Notes: a model not told the origin generated them from the sequence alone. 64,000 nucleotides of DNA from an uncultured Bacteroidota bacterium (GCA_902771735.1 CACXXO010000003.1:1-64000), one strand, 5' to 3'. Counted from the first letter of the stretch, positions 1-10,540 are shown. A program made the numbers and translations.

Positions 1-537
1 CTGGCGGTGACGGCGCAGCTCAAGCCCGCCGTGGTGATGGCCCTGAGCGTCACCGTGGTGGTGGTGCTGGCCAACGTCATCATCTCGCTGCTGCGCAACA
101 CCATCCCACCGCGTATCCGCATCATCGTGCAGCTCGTCGTCGTCTCCACCCTCGTGGTGCTGGTTGACCAGGTGCTGAAAGCCTACGTCTATGACGTCAG
201 CAAGCAGCTCTCCGTCTTCGTGGGCCTCATCATCACCAACTGCATCGTCATGGGCCGCCTCGAGGCCTTCGCCATGGTGCAGAAGCCGTGGGCCTCGTTC
301 CTTGACGGACTTGGCAACGGCCTCGGCTACAGCGTCATCCTCATTGTCCTCGGCTTCGTCCGCGAACTCTTCGGCAGCGGCACCCTCTGGGGCTACCCCG
401 TGGCGGAGAAACTCGGCCTCTACAGCATCGGCTACGAGAACAACGGCCTGATGATCATGCCTCCCATGGCCCTCATCCTCGTCGGCCTCATCATCTGGTG
501 GCACCGCAGCCGCAACAAAGACCTTTGCGAGCAATGA
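1..537 (+). CDS. nqrD: Na+-translocating NADH:quinone reductase subunit D (5' end outside window)
   Basis: This is an integral membrane subunit of the Na+-NQR complex, which oxidises NADH, reduces quinone and pumps sodium across the inner membrane. The frame is open from base 1, so the start lies upstream. 178 residues are visible against a usual length near 205-210, so about 30 N-terminal residues are missing because of the window edge and not because of damage. Several hydrophobic segments and the conserved stretch around ITNCIVMGRLEAFAM support the call; that stretch is shared by the NqrD/NqrE/Rnf membrane subunits. nqrE and nqrF follow, but only after two unrelated genes, which is odd for this operon. 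Confidence 0.95.
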   Translation: MAVTAQLKPAVVMALSVTVVVVLANVIISLLRNTIPPRIRIIVQLVVVSTLVVLVDQVLKAYVYDVSKQLSVFVGLIITNCIVMGRLEAFAMVQKPWASFLDGLGNGLGYSVILIVLGFVRELFGSGTLWGYPVAEKLGLYSIGYENNGLMIMPPMALILVGLIIWWHRSRNKDLCEQ

Positions 538-566
538 AACAGTCCAAAAACATACTCTGCCTTCTT

Positions 567-599
567 CGATCCTTCGGCGATCCTTCGACGATCCTTCGG
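567..599. repeat. Three tandem copies of an 11-base unit
   Basis: CGATCCTTCGG, CGATCCTTCGA and CGATCCTTCGG follow each other directly just after nqrD. They sit at the left edge of the two-gene insertion in the nqr operon, in a 110-base gap that otherwise shows nothing recognisable. Confidence 0.8.
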
Positions 600-647
600 C
601 AATGCTGCGGCGGGGTGGATTTGTAATCCTATAACATCATAAACAAT

Positions 648-1397
648 ATGAGTAACGTTAATCTACCAAAAAACGCCGTACTTGACGAAGCCACGCTACA
701 TGACCTATGCAACCGCGATGCCTACAAAATCTCGTTCGGTTCGGTCGCAGAGTGGGATGTTTCCATCCGCTATGTGCTTGATGAAAACTGTTTCGGCTAC
801 AAACCATACGGTCAGTTCCTCGTTAGTGAATTTTCTCCCGAGGAATACGATTTCTATGTTTTTGACACAAATGAGATGTGGGAAGAAGACCACAACGAAA
901 GTATCTGCGATGTTTTTTTCCACGGCCAGCCGCACCACATAGGTTATGCTCACCGAGTGCTGTTCGCAGGTATGAGAACTGTTTTTAAGGACGATTTCGG
1001 TGATGATATTTATACTGGTGACATCGTGTGGGCTGATAAGAATCCCGAATTGATATTCCCTGTCGACAAGATGTTGGATTCCGGCGAGCCGGCCTTGATG
1101 AAGAGTTATTGTGAGGCAATCCCCCTCAAAGAGTTCAAGAGCCTGATACGCGTGGGAACGGTGCTTTACGACCTTGACTGGAGCGACCCCATGTCGCTGT
1201 GTAAAAGAAACGTGAAGTTCTTGTATGAAGCCTACGGCGAGAGATCCAACCTCCCACGCCTAAAAAGAATGCTCACAAGGGCACAAATCACACCATCGTT
1301 TATGCAGAATTATGAGGCTTATGAACTGATGAGCCAGTTTGGAGAAAAATACGGTTGGCGTAACAAATGGTGGCAGCAGCGCAATAAAGAAGAATAG
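648..1397 (+). CDS. Uncharacterised protein inserted in the nqr operon
   Basis: A 249-residue protein that I do not recognise. It is acidic, aromatic-rich and has no signal peptide or membrane segment, so it is probably cytoplasmic. Residues around 110-128 read FKDDFGDDIYTGDIVWAD, which resembles the 'nGkeIYeGDIV' motif of YopX-type phage proteins; this is a weak similarity judged by eye. Codon use is much more A/T-rich than in nqrD or nqrE. The next gene starts 2 bases after its stop, so the two are almost certainly co-transcribed and may act as a pair. Start ATG at 648 is preceded by an A-rich leader. A phage or mobile-element cargo origin is possible but not shown. Confidence 0.75.
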   Translation: MSNVNLPKNAVLDEATLHDLCNRDAYKISFGSVAEWDVSIRYVLDENCFGYKPYGQFLVSEFSPEEYDFYVFDTNEMWEEDHNESICDVFFHGQPHHIGYAHRVLFAGMRTVFKDDFGDDIYTGDIVWADKNPELIFPVDKMLDSGEPALMKSYCEAIPLKEFKSLIRVGTVLYDLDWSDPMSLCKRNVKFLYEAYGERSNLPRLKRMLTRAQITPSFMQNYEAYELMSQFGEKYGWRNKWWQQRNKEE

Positions 1398-1399
1398 CC

Positions 1400-1930
1400 A
1401 TGAACAATGCACAAATCGGACTAATCGGGGAAACAGCGGTGAAACTGAAACTGCTGGAAATGGGTTGGAATGCCATCAACCTCAATGATGCCATACGGAA
1501 CTTTAAAGGTGCCGATTTAATTTGCATAAACGGGAAAGAGACTTGCTTGATACAAGTCAAGACCTGCCCGAACCCAGGTAAAAACCCAAACATACGGACA
1601 GGTCTCATATCTGACTGCAAAGGGCACATCAAAGACCTGAAAGAAAAGGTGGTCGGTCCGTGGGTATTTGTGCATATCAACGGAGAAGGGCCAAATGCAG
1701 AATATGACTTTTACATACTCACACGCCAAGAGGTAATTGAGTTGATAACCACAAGCAATGATTGGTATGTAAAGCAAAAAAAAGATACGGGTAAAGACAT
1801 ACAGATTGGTTTGTATCTTTCGTGGATACGTGGTATCGGATACAACCGCGACGCCAAAGACTATCACGCATACGAAAGCGTCATAAAAGAAGACCCGAAA
1901 GACAAATGGGAGAAAATATGGTTAAATTGA
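1400..1930 (+). CDS. PD-(D/E)XK nuclease-like protein
   Basis: A 176-residue protein with the N-terminal layout of PD-(D/E)XK-fold nucleases: GETAVKLKLLEMGW with Glu11, then KGADLI with Asp39, then the beta-strand LIQVKT giving Gln52-x-Lys54. This E-D-QxK arrangement is typical of the restriction-endonuclease-like/Holliday-resolvase-like superfamily, but the substrate cannot be predicted. It lies 2 bases after the preceding unknown gene, shares its A/T-rich codon use, and with it separates nqrD from nqrE. A role in a small defence or mobile-element module is an inference from fold and context only. The C-terminal half (residues about 100-176) has no motif I recognise. Confidence 0.7.
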   Translation: MNNAQIGLIGETAVKLKLLEMGWNAINLNDAIRNFKGADLICINGKETCLIQVKTCPNPGKNPNIRTGLISDCKGHIKDLKEKVVGPWVFVHINGEGPNAEYDFYILTRQEVIELITTSNDWYVKQKKDTGKDIQIGLYLSWIRGIGYNRDAKDYHAYESVIKEDPKDKWEKIWLN

Positions 1931-1974
1931 GTCATTACAACATCAAGAAAAAAATGATAACGGCTGAAATGACA

Positions 1975-2015
1975 CACTAACGCATTAACACATTCACACA
2001 TTAACGCATTCGCAA
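1975..2015. repeat. Spacer made of repeated CGCATTAACACATT-type units
   Basis: The leader of nqrE consists of variants of ACGCATTAACACATT repeated three to four times. The same units fill the sdhC-sdhA spacer at 8468-8499. No hairpin is obvious. Confidence 0.7.
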
Positions 2016-2016
2016 C

Positions 2017-2631
2017 ATGGACTACATTAATATATTCATCAAGTCGATTTTCGTCGACAACATGATTTTCGCCTTCTTCCTCGGCATGTGCTCCTACCTT
2101 GCCGTGAGCAAGACGGTGAAGACCTCGGCGGGCCTCGGCATCGCGGTCACCTTCGTGCTGCTTATCACCGTGCCCATCAACTACCTGCTCAACAAATTCT
2201 TCCTCGCCCCCGGAGCGCTGGCGTGGATATCGCCCTCGCTGGCCGAGGTGGACCTCAGCTTCCTGAGCCTCATCATGTTCATCGCTGTCATCGCGGCCAT
2301 CGTGCAGATGGTGGAGATGATAGTGGAGAAGTTCAGCCCTGCCCTCTACAACTCGCTGGGCATCTTCCTCCCGCTCATAGCTGTCAACTGCGCCGTCATG
2401 TCGGGCTCCCTCTTCATGCAGGAGCGCGGCTACGCCAACATCGGCGAGGCCACCGTCTTCGCCCTCGGCAGCGGCATCGGCTGGTTCCTGGCCATCGTGG
2501 CCATCGCCGCCATACGCGAGAAACTGCGCTACAGCCACATCCCCCCGGCACTCCGCGGCGTGGGCATCACCTTCATCATCACCGGCCTCATGGGACTGGC
2601 ATTCATGAGCTTTATGGGATTTAAGCTATAG
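2017..2631 (+). CDS. nqrE: Na+-translocating NADH:quinone reductase subunit E
   Basis: A 204-residue polytopic membrane protein, the usual family length, with about six hydrophobic segments. The start [23 protein letters not shown] is cut here to [16 protein letters not shown], a hallmark NqrE N-terminus, followed by an MCSYLAVSK loop and the conserved [13 protein letters not shown] segment. NqrE pairs with NqrD in the sodium-conducting membrane core. nqrF follows 45 bases downstream. Its leader (1931-2016) is a low-complexity spacer, unlike the tight spacing usual between nqrD and nqrE, because two foreign-looking genes lie between them. Confidence 0.97.
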   Translation: MDYINIFIKSIFVDNMIFAFFLGMCSYLAVSKTVKTSAGLGIAVTFVLLITVPINYLLNKFFLAPGALAWISPSLAEVDLSFLSLIMFIAVIAAIVQMVEMIVEKFSPALYNSLGIFLPLIAVNCAVMSGSLFMQERGYANIGEATVFALGSGIGWFLAIVAIAAIREKLRYSHIPPALRGVGITFIITGLMGLAFMSFMGFKL

Positions 2632-2676
2632 CCTCTCGTGCGAACGTGATAACGATATAACGTAATACCGAAGACA

Positions 2677-3981
2677 ATGACACAAACACTTATCATCTCA
2701 ATCATACTCATTCTGGTGGTCATCCTGCTCCTCGTGGCGGCGCTGCTCATCCTGCGCGCCAAGCTCATCCCTCAGGGCAACGTGAAGATTACCATCAACG
2801 ACGACAAAGAACTGACCGTTCCCACGGGCGGAACGCTGATATCCACATTGAGTGAGCAAGGCATACACCTGCCTTCGGCCTGCGGCGGAAAAGGATCTTG
2901 CGGCCAATGCAAATGCCGCGTCGTCAAGGGCGGCGGCAGCATCCTCCCCACCGAGACCCCCCACTTCAGCCGCAAGCAGATACAGGAAGGCTGGCGCCTC
3001 GGCTGTCAGGTGAAGGTGAAGGAAGACCTCAGCATCAAGCTCCCCGAGAGCATCCTCAGCATCAAGGAATACGAGTGTACCGTGGTCTCGAACCGCAACG
3101 TCGCCACCTTCATCAAGGAGTTCAAGGTGCAGCTGCCCGCCGGCGAACACATGGACTTCGTGCCCGGCAGCTACGCACAGATCAAGATACCCACCTTCCG
3201 CATCAAGTACAGCGACTTCGACCGCAGCCTCATCGGCGACGAATACCTGCCCGCATGGGAGAAGTTCAAGATGTTCGACCTCGTCTGCGTCAACACCGAG
3301 CCCACCGTCCGCGCCTACTCCATGGCCAACTATCCTGCCGAAGGCGACGTGTTTATGCTCACCGTGCGTATCGCCACGCCGCCCTTCACGGCCGACCGCA
3401 GCGGTTTCCAGAACGTCAACCCGGGTATCGCCTCGAGCTACATCTTCTCGCTGAAGCCCGGCGACAAGGTCATCATGAGTGGCCCCTACGGCGAGTTCCG
3501 CGTACGCGGCACCGAGGACGGCACCTGGAGCGACGACCCCAAGGGTAACGAGATGATATGGGTGGGCGGCGGCGCCGGTATGGCACCTCTCCGCGCACAG
3601 ATTATGCACCTCACCCGCACGCTGCATTGCCAGAATCGCCCGATGCACTATTTCTACGGCGCCCGCGCCCTCAACGAGGTGTTCTACCTCAACGACTTCC
3701 ACCAGTTGGAGAAAGATTTTTCCAACTTCCACTTCCACTTGGCCCTCGACCGTCCCGACCCCGCTGCCGATGCCGCCGGAGTGCCCTACACCCCCGGCTT
3801 CATCCACCAAGTCATGTACGACACCTACCTCAAGGACCATCCCGCCCCCGAGGACATCGAGTACTACATGTGCGGACCCGGCCCCATGAGCAGCGCCGTG
3901 GTCAACATGCTCGACAACCTCGGCGTCCAGTCCGAGAACATCGCCTATGACGACTTCGGCGGCGGCGCCCCAAAGAAATAA
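2677..3981 (+). CDS. nqrF: Na+-translocating NADH:quinone reductase subunit F
   Basis: The NADH-oxidising entry subunit of Na+-NQR, 434 residues (family about 405-430). It has one N-terminal membrane anchor (residues about 4-27), then a ferredoxin-type [2Fe-2S] domain with CGGKGSCGQCKC near 69-80 and a fourth Cys in LGCQVK near 111, then a ferredoxin-reductase-like FAD/NADH module with RAYSMANYP (flavin binding), VGGGAGMAPLRAQI (nucleotide binding) and the C-terminal YYMCGPGPM motif. Electrons pass from NADH to FAD to the iron-sulfur centre. It is the last gene of the operon; the convergent PAP2 gene ends 4 bases away with no clear terminator between them. Confidence 0.98.
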   Translation: MTQTLIISIILILVVILLLVAALLILRAKLIPQGNVKITINDDKELTVPTGGTLISTLSEQGIHLPSACGGKGSCGQCKCRVVKGGGSILPTETPHFSRKQIQEGWRLGCQVKVKEDLSIKLPESILSIKEYECTVVSNRNVATFIKEFKVQLPAGEHMDFVPGSYAQIKIPTFRIKYSDFDRSLIGDEYLPAWEKFKMFDLVCVNTEPTVRAYSMANYPAEGDVFMLTVRIATPPFTADRSGFQNVNPGIASSYIFSLKPGDKVIMSGPYGEFRVRGTEDGTWSDDPKGNEMIWVGGGAGMAPLRAQIMHLTRTLHCQNRPMHYFYGARALNEVFYLNDFHQLEKDFSNFHFHLALDRPDPAADAAGVPYTPGFIHQVMYDTYLKDHPAPEDIEYYMCGPGPMSSAVVNMLDNLGVQSENIAYDDFGGGAPKK

Positions 3982-3985
3982 AATA

Positions 3986-4639
3986 TTAGAAACTAAACTT
4001 GTACGACAGTACAACAGCATCGCTCGGCGCCCAGGGAGTATCCTCTCTGAGGCGCTGAGCCACATAATGGGACAACACCGCTACTCCGACGCCAATCAGC
4101 GCGCCGACAAGCACGTCGCTCGGATAGTGTACCCCCAGATAGAGGCGCGAATACCCCACCGCCGCCGCCCACAAAAACGACGGCGCTATCACATACCAGC
4201 GTGGATACAACAGACTCAGTGACGTAGCCGTAGAGAACGCCAGCACAGAATGTCCCGACGGAAACGACGGGTCGGGCTCGGTAGACACCGACACCAGGTC
4301 GCCTTCATATTTAATATATGGCCGCGGACGGCGCACGATATACTTCGTTCCCATCACCAACCCGAACGACGTCCCCATCGACGCCCCCACCGTGGCAGCA
4401 TCGGCCAACAAAGGCTTGTCGTCTGAAACCCAGCCCCCTATAGCCATACCTGTCGGCACCAACGGCGCCAGAATCACACTGTTCGACGTCCACCACATCA
4501 CCCTGCTGCCGGTCTCCGTGCGGCACTCCTGCAGACTCTTCAGAATCCTATAATCAAGATTTTGTCCCTCGCAAACCGTACAAACCACGGGAGCGATGGT
4601 CGTTATCAGCAGTATACAGATTTTCTTCCTTAATATCAC
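3986..4639 (-). CDS. PAP2-family membrane-associated phosphatase
   Basis: A 217-residue phosphatase of the PAP2/type 2 phosphatidic acid phosphatase superfamily. All three catalytic signatures are present: KYIVRRPRP, PSFPSGHS and SRLYLGVHYPSDV. The N-terminus (residues 1-24) is a signal sequence or first membrane helix, so the active site faces the periplasm. Likely substrates are undecaprenyl pyrophosphate, phosphatidic acid or lipid A phosphates; the sequence alone does not decide. The start ATG at 4639 lies just downstream of a good -7 element on the minus strand. Confidence 0.9.
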   Translation of the reverse strand: MILRKKICILLITTIAPVVCTVCEGQNLDYRILKSLQECRTETGSRVMWWTSNSVILAPLVPTGMAIGGWVSDDKPLLADAATVGASMGTSFGLVMGTKYIVRRPRPYIKYEGDLVSVSTEPDPSFPSGHSVLAFSTATSLSLLYPRWYVIAPSFLWAAAVGYSRLYLGVHYPSDVLVGALIGVGVAVLSHYVAQRLREDTPWAPSDAVVLSYKFSF

Positions 4640-4644
4640 AACTG

Positions 4645-4652
4645 CAAAGATA
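4645..4652 (-). promoter_or_regulatory. Bacteroidota-type -7 promoter element
   Basis: TATCTTTG on the minus strand, followed by CA, matches the TAnnTTTG consensus. It lies immediately upstream of the PAP2 gene and gives it a promoter separate from the large cargo gene behind it. Confidence 0.6.
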
Positions 4653-4663
4653 AGAAAAAAATG

Positions 4664-7069
4664 CTAACGCAACAACAACACCGTACCCATCTGCTGCTTG
4701 GTGACTCCGTTCGCCAGGCGGTAGTCGCATCTATAGGCATAGGCGCCCTGCTGACAGGCGTTGCCACGAACGTCGCGTCCGTCCCAGCCCTCGCCATACG
4801 AATCGATTCTGTAGACAAGCAGTCCGTTACGATTGTATACGTACATGTTATATTTCACCACCTCCTTCGAGGCCACCATCCCGAAACGGTTGTTCTCCTC
4901 CGCGTCGGGAGTGAACACATTGGGGAACCAGACCACCGACAGCTCCACCGCGAACGCCAGCATCGTGTCGCTGCAGCAGCCATGTCGCGTGCAGCCCGTC
5001 GCCGTGACCCGCACGCTGTCCATCGAACTGACATTGTACACATGGCGCACCTTGCGCCCTTCGGCTCTCTCACCGTCGCTGAACGACCACGTGGAGACAG
5101 CCACCTCCTCTCCACGCTCCTCAAGCGTAAGCACAGGGTTGTCGAAATCAACCACCTCGGGCTCAGCCACCACGCGAAGCCTCGGGAAGCGCTCCACCTC
5201 CACCCTCATGCTGTCCGCCACCCCGCCACTGGGTCCCAGCAAGTAATAAGTCGTGGTCACCGTTGGGCTCACCTCCACCCTCCGCTGCCCCTGCTGGGCA
5301 TCCAGCGCAGAGTCCGTTGGCTGCGAGGCCCACACGTAGTAGTCTGTCTGCTCCGCCGTCAGCTCCAACGTGTCACCCTCGCAGACCACCTCACTCTCGG
5401 CAGCGATCACGGGTCTGATACTGTGGGAGACAATGAGTACCGAATCCGTCGCACGACAGTAGCGCCGCAAAAAGGCCTCCCTCATACGCATCGTCCAGGG
5501 TGCGACGACGGAGAGTGTCCGCTCCCAATGCTGGTAGGTGAAAAATTCCACCTCTATCCGTCCCGACGGCGCGATGCCGTCGAACAGCAAATACCCTTGC
5601 TCATACACCTGCACCTGCACATCCGCCCCGTCGCCGATCGCCAGCTCCAGACGATAGTGTGTCTGCGGCTCCACCGGTACCTGGAAATCCATTCGATAAG
5701 CCATGCTGTCAAGCTCCGCGCCGCGGTAGATATGGTTCACCGTGTCCATCCTCTCCACCGTCAGCCCCACCCACTGCTGGCTGTCGGGAGGCAGCACAAA
5801 CGAAACGTCGCGCGAACTGTCGTCCCCGAAAACCTCCGGCGGGCTCCAGCGATAGTTCCCTTCCTCCTGCTCGGCCCACAGGTGCACCGTGGCAGGCTGC
5901 GAGATATACCACTCCGTCTGCTCCACCCCGATGTCGGCACCGCAATCCATTGGCGGCAACCGCCTGATGGTGAGCACCAGCGAATCTTTGATGGGACAAC
6001 CATACGCGTTCAGCCCCAGCTCGTTCACATAACTACCCGCCAACGTCAGCTCCTCCCCCCCGAAGGCGTAAGCCTCACCCGGGAAGATACTGTCGCGGAC
6101 AAAGGTGATACTCGATGGCAAAACCCTCAACGTGAGCACCTTCACATGACACAGGCAGGAATCGGAAGAGTAAAATACATAGTCATGAAGCACGAAGGTG
6201 CGCGTGCCGGTGTCGGCCGTTTCGCTGGCCGAAAGGGAGATGCCGTTCCTCTCATAGGCGCTGTACTGGCAGATGCTGTCGGTGATGTAGACAGTGTCGG
6301 TCGATGCAGGCGGCTGGCACGCGGCAGTATCCATCGTAATCTGCCAAATCTCGAATTCATAGTAAAAATGGTTGGTCGAAACCATGTTATGTGCCGGTCC
6401 CTGCGCCTTGCTGCGCATACGTAGCGCGAAATGGCTTCCGGCCGGGGGATTGCCATGCATGGGTATACATAAATGATACAACGAGTGGTCCCCAAGAGGG
6501 TTCGAGCGTATGGCAAACGTACCCGTATGAAGAAAAGATTCCGCCGGATGCGCCATATCCGTCACCCATCCCATCTCCAAACAGCCCCAGTAGCGCTCCT
6601 CTTCACTCCCCTCCGGGTAAGGGGCGGAGGGATTGAAATACCTTTCCAGCCGCCCGTGCACCCGGATAGCGGCAGGTGCGGTGACAAACTCAGGGGCGAT
6701 GAGCATAGCTAAGCCATGATGGTTCGAATCCTTCACCGCCATCTCTGCATAATAAGGCCATGCTTGACCATCGACATAAATGTTGAAACCAAAACGCCCC
6801 CTGGCCGAGTTGGCGTCTAATGGGTAAGCATAAGGTGGGTCACCACCAAAGTCGAGGTATCCCGCCCAGCAGTTGTTGCTGTACAGCCCCTCCGTCCAAG
6901 GGTATTCGAACCCTGTCGGATGATCGGATGGGGGTTGGAAACCCGTCAGCAGGTCGGTCGTGTAGGGCAGACGTGTGTCGCACTGCCCGTGGACCATCGC
7001 CACCGGAAACAGCATCGCGACCAATAGCAGCCTGCGAACCGAGCACAAAACCTTGCCAGCGCTTTCCAT
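4664..7069 (-). CDS. Secreted protein with PKD-like and T9SS type B sorting domain (CHU_C)
   Basis: An 801-residue exported protein. Residues 1-29 form a signal peptide ending ...VHGQ. The C-terminal ~88 residues match the gliding-motility/CHU_C (T9SS type B) sorting domain: FPNVFTPDAEENNRFG, then VYNRNGLLVYRID and GWDGRDVRGNACQQGAYAY. A PKD-like segment (WSFSDGERAEGRKVRHVYN) precedes it at about 640-705. The middle has adhesin-like beta-rich repeats with no enzyme motif seen. It is expected to be secreted by the type IX system to the cell surface or medium. It is alone in its transcription unit, with a 428-base divergent gap to sdhC. Confidence 0.88.
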   Translation of the reverse strand: MESAGKVLCSVRRLLLVAMLFPVAMVHGQCDTRLPYTTDLLTGFQPPSDHPTGFEYPWTEGLYSNNCWAGYLDFGGDPPYAYPLDANSARGRFGFNIYVDGQAWPYYAEMAVKDSNHHGLAMLIAPEFVTAPAAIRVHGRLERYFNPSAPYPEGSEEERYWGCLEMGWVTDMAHPAESFLHTGTFAIRSNPLGDHSLYHLCIPMHGNPPAGSHFALRMRSKAQGPAHNMVSTNHFYYEFEIWQITMDTAACQPPASTDTVYITDSICQYSAYERNGISLSASETADTGTRTFVLHDYVFYSSDSCLCHVKVLTLRVLPSSITFVRDSIFPGEAYAFGGEELTLAGSYVNELGLNAYGCPIKDSLVLTIRRLPPMDCGADIGVEQTEWYISQPATVHLWAEQEEGNYRWSPPEVFGDDSSRDVSFVLPPDSQQWVGLTVERMDTVNHIYRGAELDSMAYRMDFQVPVEPQTHYRLELAIGDGADVQVQVYEQGYLLFDGIAPSGRIEVEFFTYQHWERTLSVVAPWTMRMREAFLRRYCRATDSVLIVSHSIRPVIAAESEVVCEGDTLELTAEQTDYYVWASQPTDSALDAQQGQRRVEVSPTVTTTYYLLGPSGGVADSMRVEVERFPRLRVVAEPEVVDFDNPVLTLEERGEEVAVSTWSFSDGERAEGRKVRHVYNVSSMDSVRVTATGCTRHGCCSDTMLAFAVELSVVWFPNVFTPDAEENNRFGMVASKEVVKYNMYVYNRNGLLVYRIDSYGEGWDGRDVRGNACQQGAYAYRCDYRLANGVTKQQMGTVLLLR

Positions 7070-7237
7070 TGTTTTTTATACCATTATTATAACGGCAAAA
7101 AAGAGAAAATAGTATATGCCTTCTCCTTCCGCTTTATATAAAGAGTGCAACGAGGCGATTTTGGCTCACACTTTTAACATTCAGACACAATATTTAACTT
7201 TTCTTAACACAAAGGCCATGTAAAAGGCGTACCACAA

Positions 7238-7325
7238 CCCTACCAACTCCCTACCAACTCCTACCGTGGTAGGAGTTGGTAGGGAGTTGGTAGGGAGTTG
7301 GGTAGGAGTTGGTAGGGAGATGGTA
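7238..7325. repeat. Palindromic array A (CTACCAACTCC family)
   Basis: A perfect inverted repeat with 28-base arms (7238-7265 and 7268-7295) around a 2-base GT centre. Each arm is itself tandem units of CCCTACCAACTC type. Additional right-arm units (GGTAGGAGTTGG) continue to about 7319. Because both flanking genes are transcribed away from it, it cannot be a normal terminator. The 28-base arms are identical to those of array C at 37211-37268. Confidence 0.95.
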
Positions 7326-7444
7326 CTGATTATGAGTCAATTATAGGTTAGCTTATCCAAAATAGCGTTCATGCTGATTTCCAACTACTTGTGTTTTTTA
7401 GTAAAAATCTTTGTTTTTCGGTGACAAAAACGGTTTTTATTTCG

Positions 7445-7452
7445 TATATTTG
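7445..7452 (+). promoter_or_regulatory. -7 promoter element of the sdh/frd operon
   Basis: TATATTTG in the context TTCGTATATTTGCATTTTT, an excellent match to TAnnTTTG. The same 19-base context recurs in front of the DPP-IV gene at 19213-19231. No clear -33 TTTG at the usual 19-21 base spacing was found. Confidence 0.75.
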
Positions 7453-7497
7453 CATTTTTAATATAATATTACAAAAAAACGTATAACATTAAAAAAT

Positions 7498-8463
7498 ATG
7501 GACTTACCAAAGATTCACTCGATCACTAAGAAACTCTTTGTGGCACTGGTGGGCAGCTTCCTGCTGGCGTTCCTGTTGTTCCACATGACGGCCAACCTCT
7601 TCATCCTGCGTCATGACGACGGAGCGTGGTACTCGGCTTTCTGCCACTTCATGGGCACCAACTGGGTGGTGAAGATTTTCGAATTTGTGCTCCTCGGTGT
7701 CATCGCCCTGCACATCCTGCTGACCCTCTGGCTGGCGGTGACCAACCGTCTGGCACGCCCGGTGCGCTACCACGAGGCATCGCGCTCGAAGACGCATGGG
7801 GGCTCGAAGCTGATGGTATGGACGGGCATCCTTATTTTCGTCTGCATCGGCATCCACTTCTACGACTTCTACTTTGTAAAGGTTGGCTTGGTGAAGGGCG
7901 ACTACATGGTGGAGGTGGAGAAGTTGCAGAACGAGGAGGTGAACACCATCATGCAGTATTCGGCCCAAAGCGGCATGTCGCCGGCCGACGTGGTGGCGAC
8001 TGTGGAGAACCAGATGGCGATGTATGCCGACCAGATATCGCCCGACCAACAGGCGGAGATGCATGACAATCTCGACAAGCTGCGCAACGCCGTTCCTGTT
8101 GCGGAACTTATGAGCACGGCGATGATGGAGAAGCGGCTGTCGGAGGACGGCAAATGGATTCGCCACCTCGACTACGAGGAGCGCACGATGCTGAAGGAGA
8201 GTGTTCCGGACTGCGGCGTGGAGCCCGACTTCTACTACATGGCACGCGAGAAGTTCAGCCACTGGCATATCGTCGTGGGCTACCTGTTCTTCTTCTTTGT
8301 CATCTTCATGCACCTGCGCCATGCCTTCCCCTCGGCCTTCCAGACGCTGGGCCTGAACAACTACAAGTACAACCCCATCATCGAGGCCCTCGGCAAGATT
8401 TACACATGGATTGTCGTCCTCGGCTTCGCCGCCGTCCCGATACTGGTCTATTTAGGATTGTAA
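7498..8463 (+). CDS. sdhC: Succinate dehydrogenase/fumarate reductase cytochrome b subunit with internal insertion
   Basis: The di-haem type membrane anchor of the quinol:fumarate reductase/succinate dehydrogenase. Five hydrophobic helices are visible at about 11-33, 57-83, 103-125, 254-274 and 300-320, with candidate haem-ligand histidines such as HM (29), HFY (120) and the family signature HLRHAFPSAFQTLG (272-285). At 321 residues it is about 90-100 longer than the usual 215-240. The excess is a hydrophilic block at about residues 136-243, between helices three and four, rich in Glu, Gln and Met. The frame is uninterrupted and the flanks are normal, so it looks like a genuine insertion. First gene of the three-gene operon. 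Confidence 0.93.
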   Translation: MDLPKIHSITKKLFVALVGSFLLAFLLFHMTANLFILRHDDGAWYSAFCHFMGTNWVVKIFEFVLLGVIALHILLTLWLAVTNRLARPVRYHEASRSKTHGGSKLMVWTGILIFVCIGIHFYDFYFVKVGLVKGDYMVEVEKLQNEEVNTIMQYSAQSGMSPADVVATVENQMAMYADQISPDQQAEMHDNLDKLRNAVPVAELMSTAMMEKRLSEDGKWIRHLDYEERTMLKESVPDCGVEPDFYYMAREKFSHWHIVVGYLFFFFVIFMHLRHAFPSAFQTLGLNNYKYNPIIEALGKIYTWIVVLGFAAVPILVYLGL

Positions 8464-8467
8464 ACCA

Positions 8468-8499
8468 CTTACGCATTAACACATTAACGCATTAACGCA
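8468..8499. repeat. Spacer of repeated ACGCATTAAC units
   Basis: ACGCATTAACACATTAACGC followed by ATTAACGCA fills the spacer between sdhC and sdhA. It matches the unit type in the nqrE leader (1975-2015). Confidence 0.75.
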
Positions 8500-10470
<1,971 letters not shown>

Positions 10471-10493
10471 AGTAGTCAAGTAGACAGTAGTTA

Positions 10494-10540
10494 AGTAGTT
10501 AAGACAATACCCCCCTGCCGGAACAAATGTCTTAACTACT
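10494..10540. repeat. Inverted repeat between sdhA and sdhB
   Basis: A perfect 13-base inverted repeat: AGTAGTTAAGACA at 10494-10506 and its complement at 10528-10540, with a 21-base loop containing a C-run. Further TTAACTACT-type copies continue to 10588. It lies in the sdhA-sdhB transcript, lacks a T-run, and could be an mRNA processing or stability element. Confidence 0.8.

Larger units (their letters stand above)
7070..7497. other. Divergent intergenic region, 428 bases
   Basis: The gap between the minus-strand cargo gene and sdhC holds the first large palindromic array (7238-7325) and a -7 element for sdhC. The rest is A/T-rich with no ORF or RNA gene recognised. Confidence 0.7.

Noticed and set aside
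4661..6424. A 587-residue open frame opposite the CHU_C gene
   Set aside because: His/Arg/Pro-rich antisense shadow; the minus-strand gene has a signal peptide and a recognisable C-terminal domain.
7238..7325. Array A as a transcription terminator
   Set aside because: Both neighbouring genes are transcribed away from it and no T-run follows either arm.
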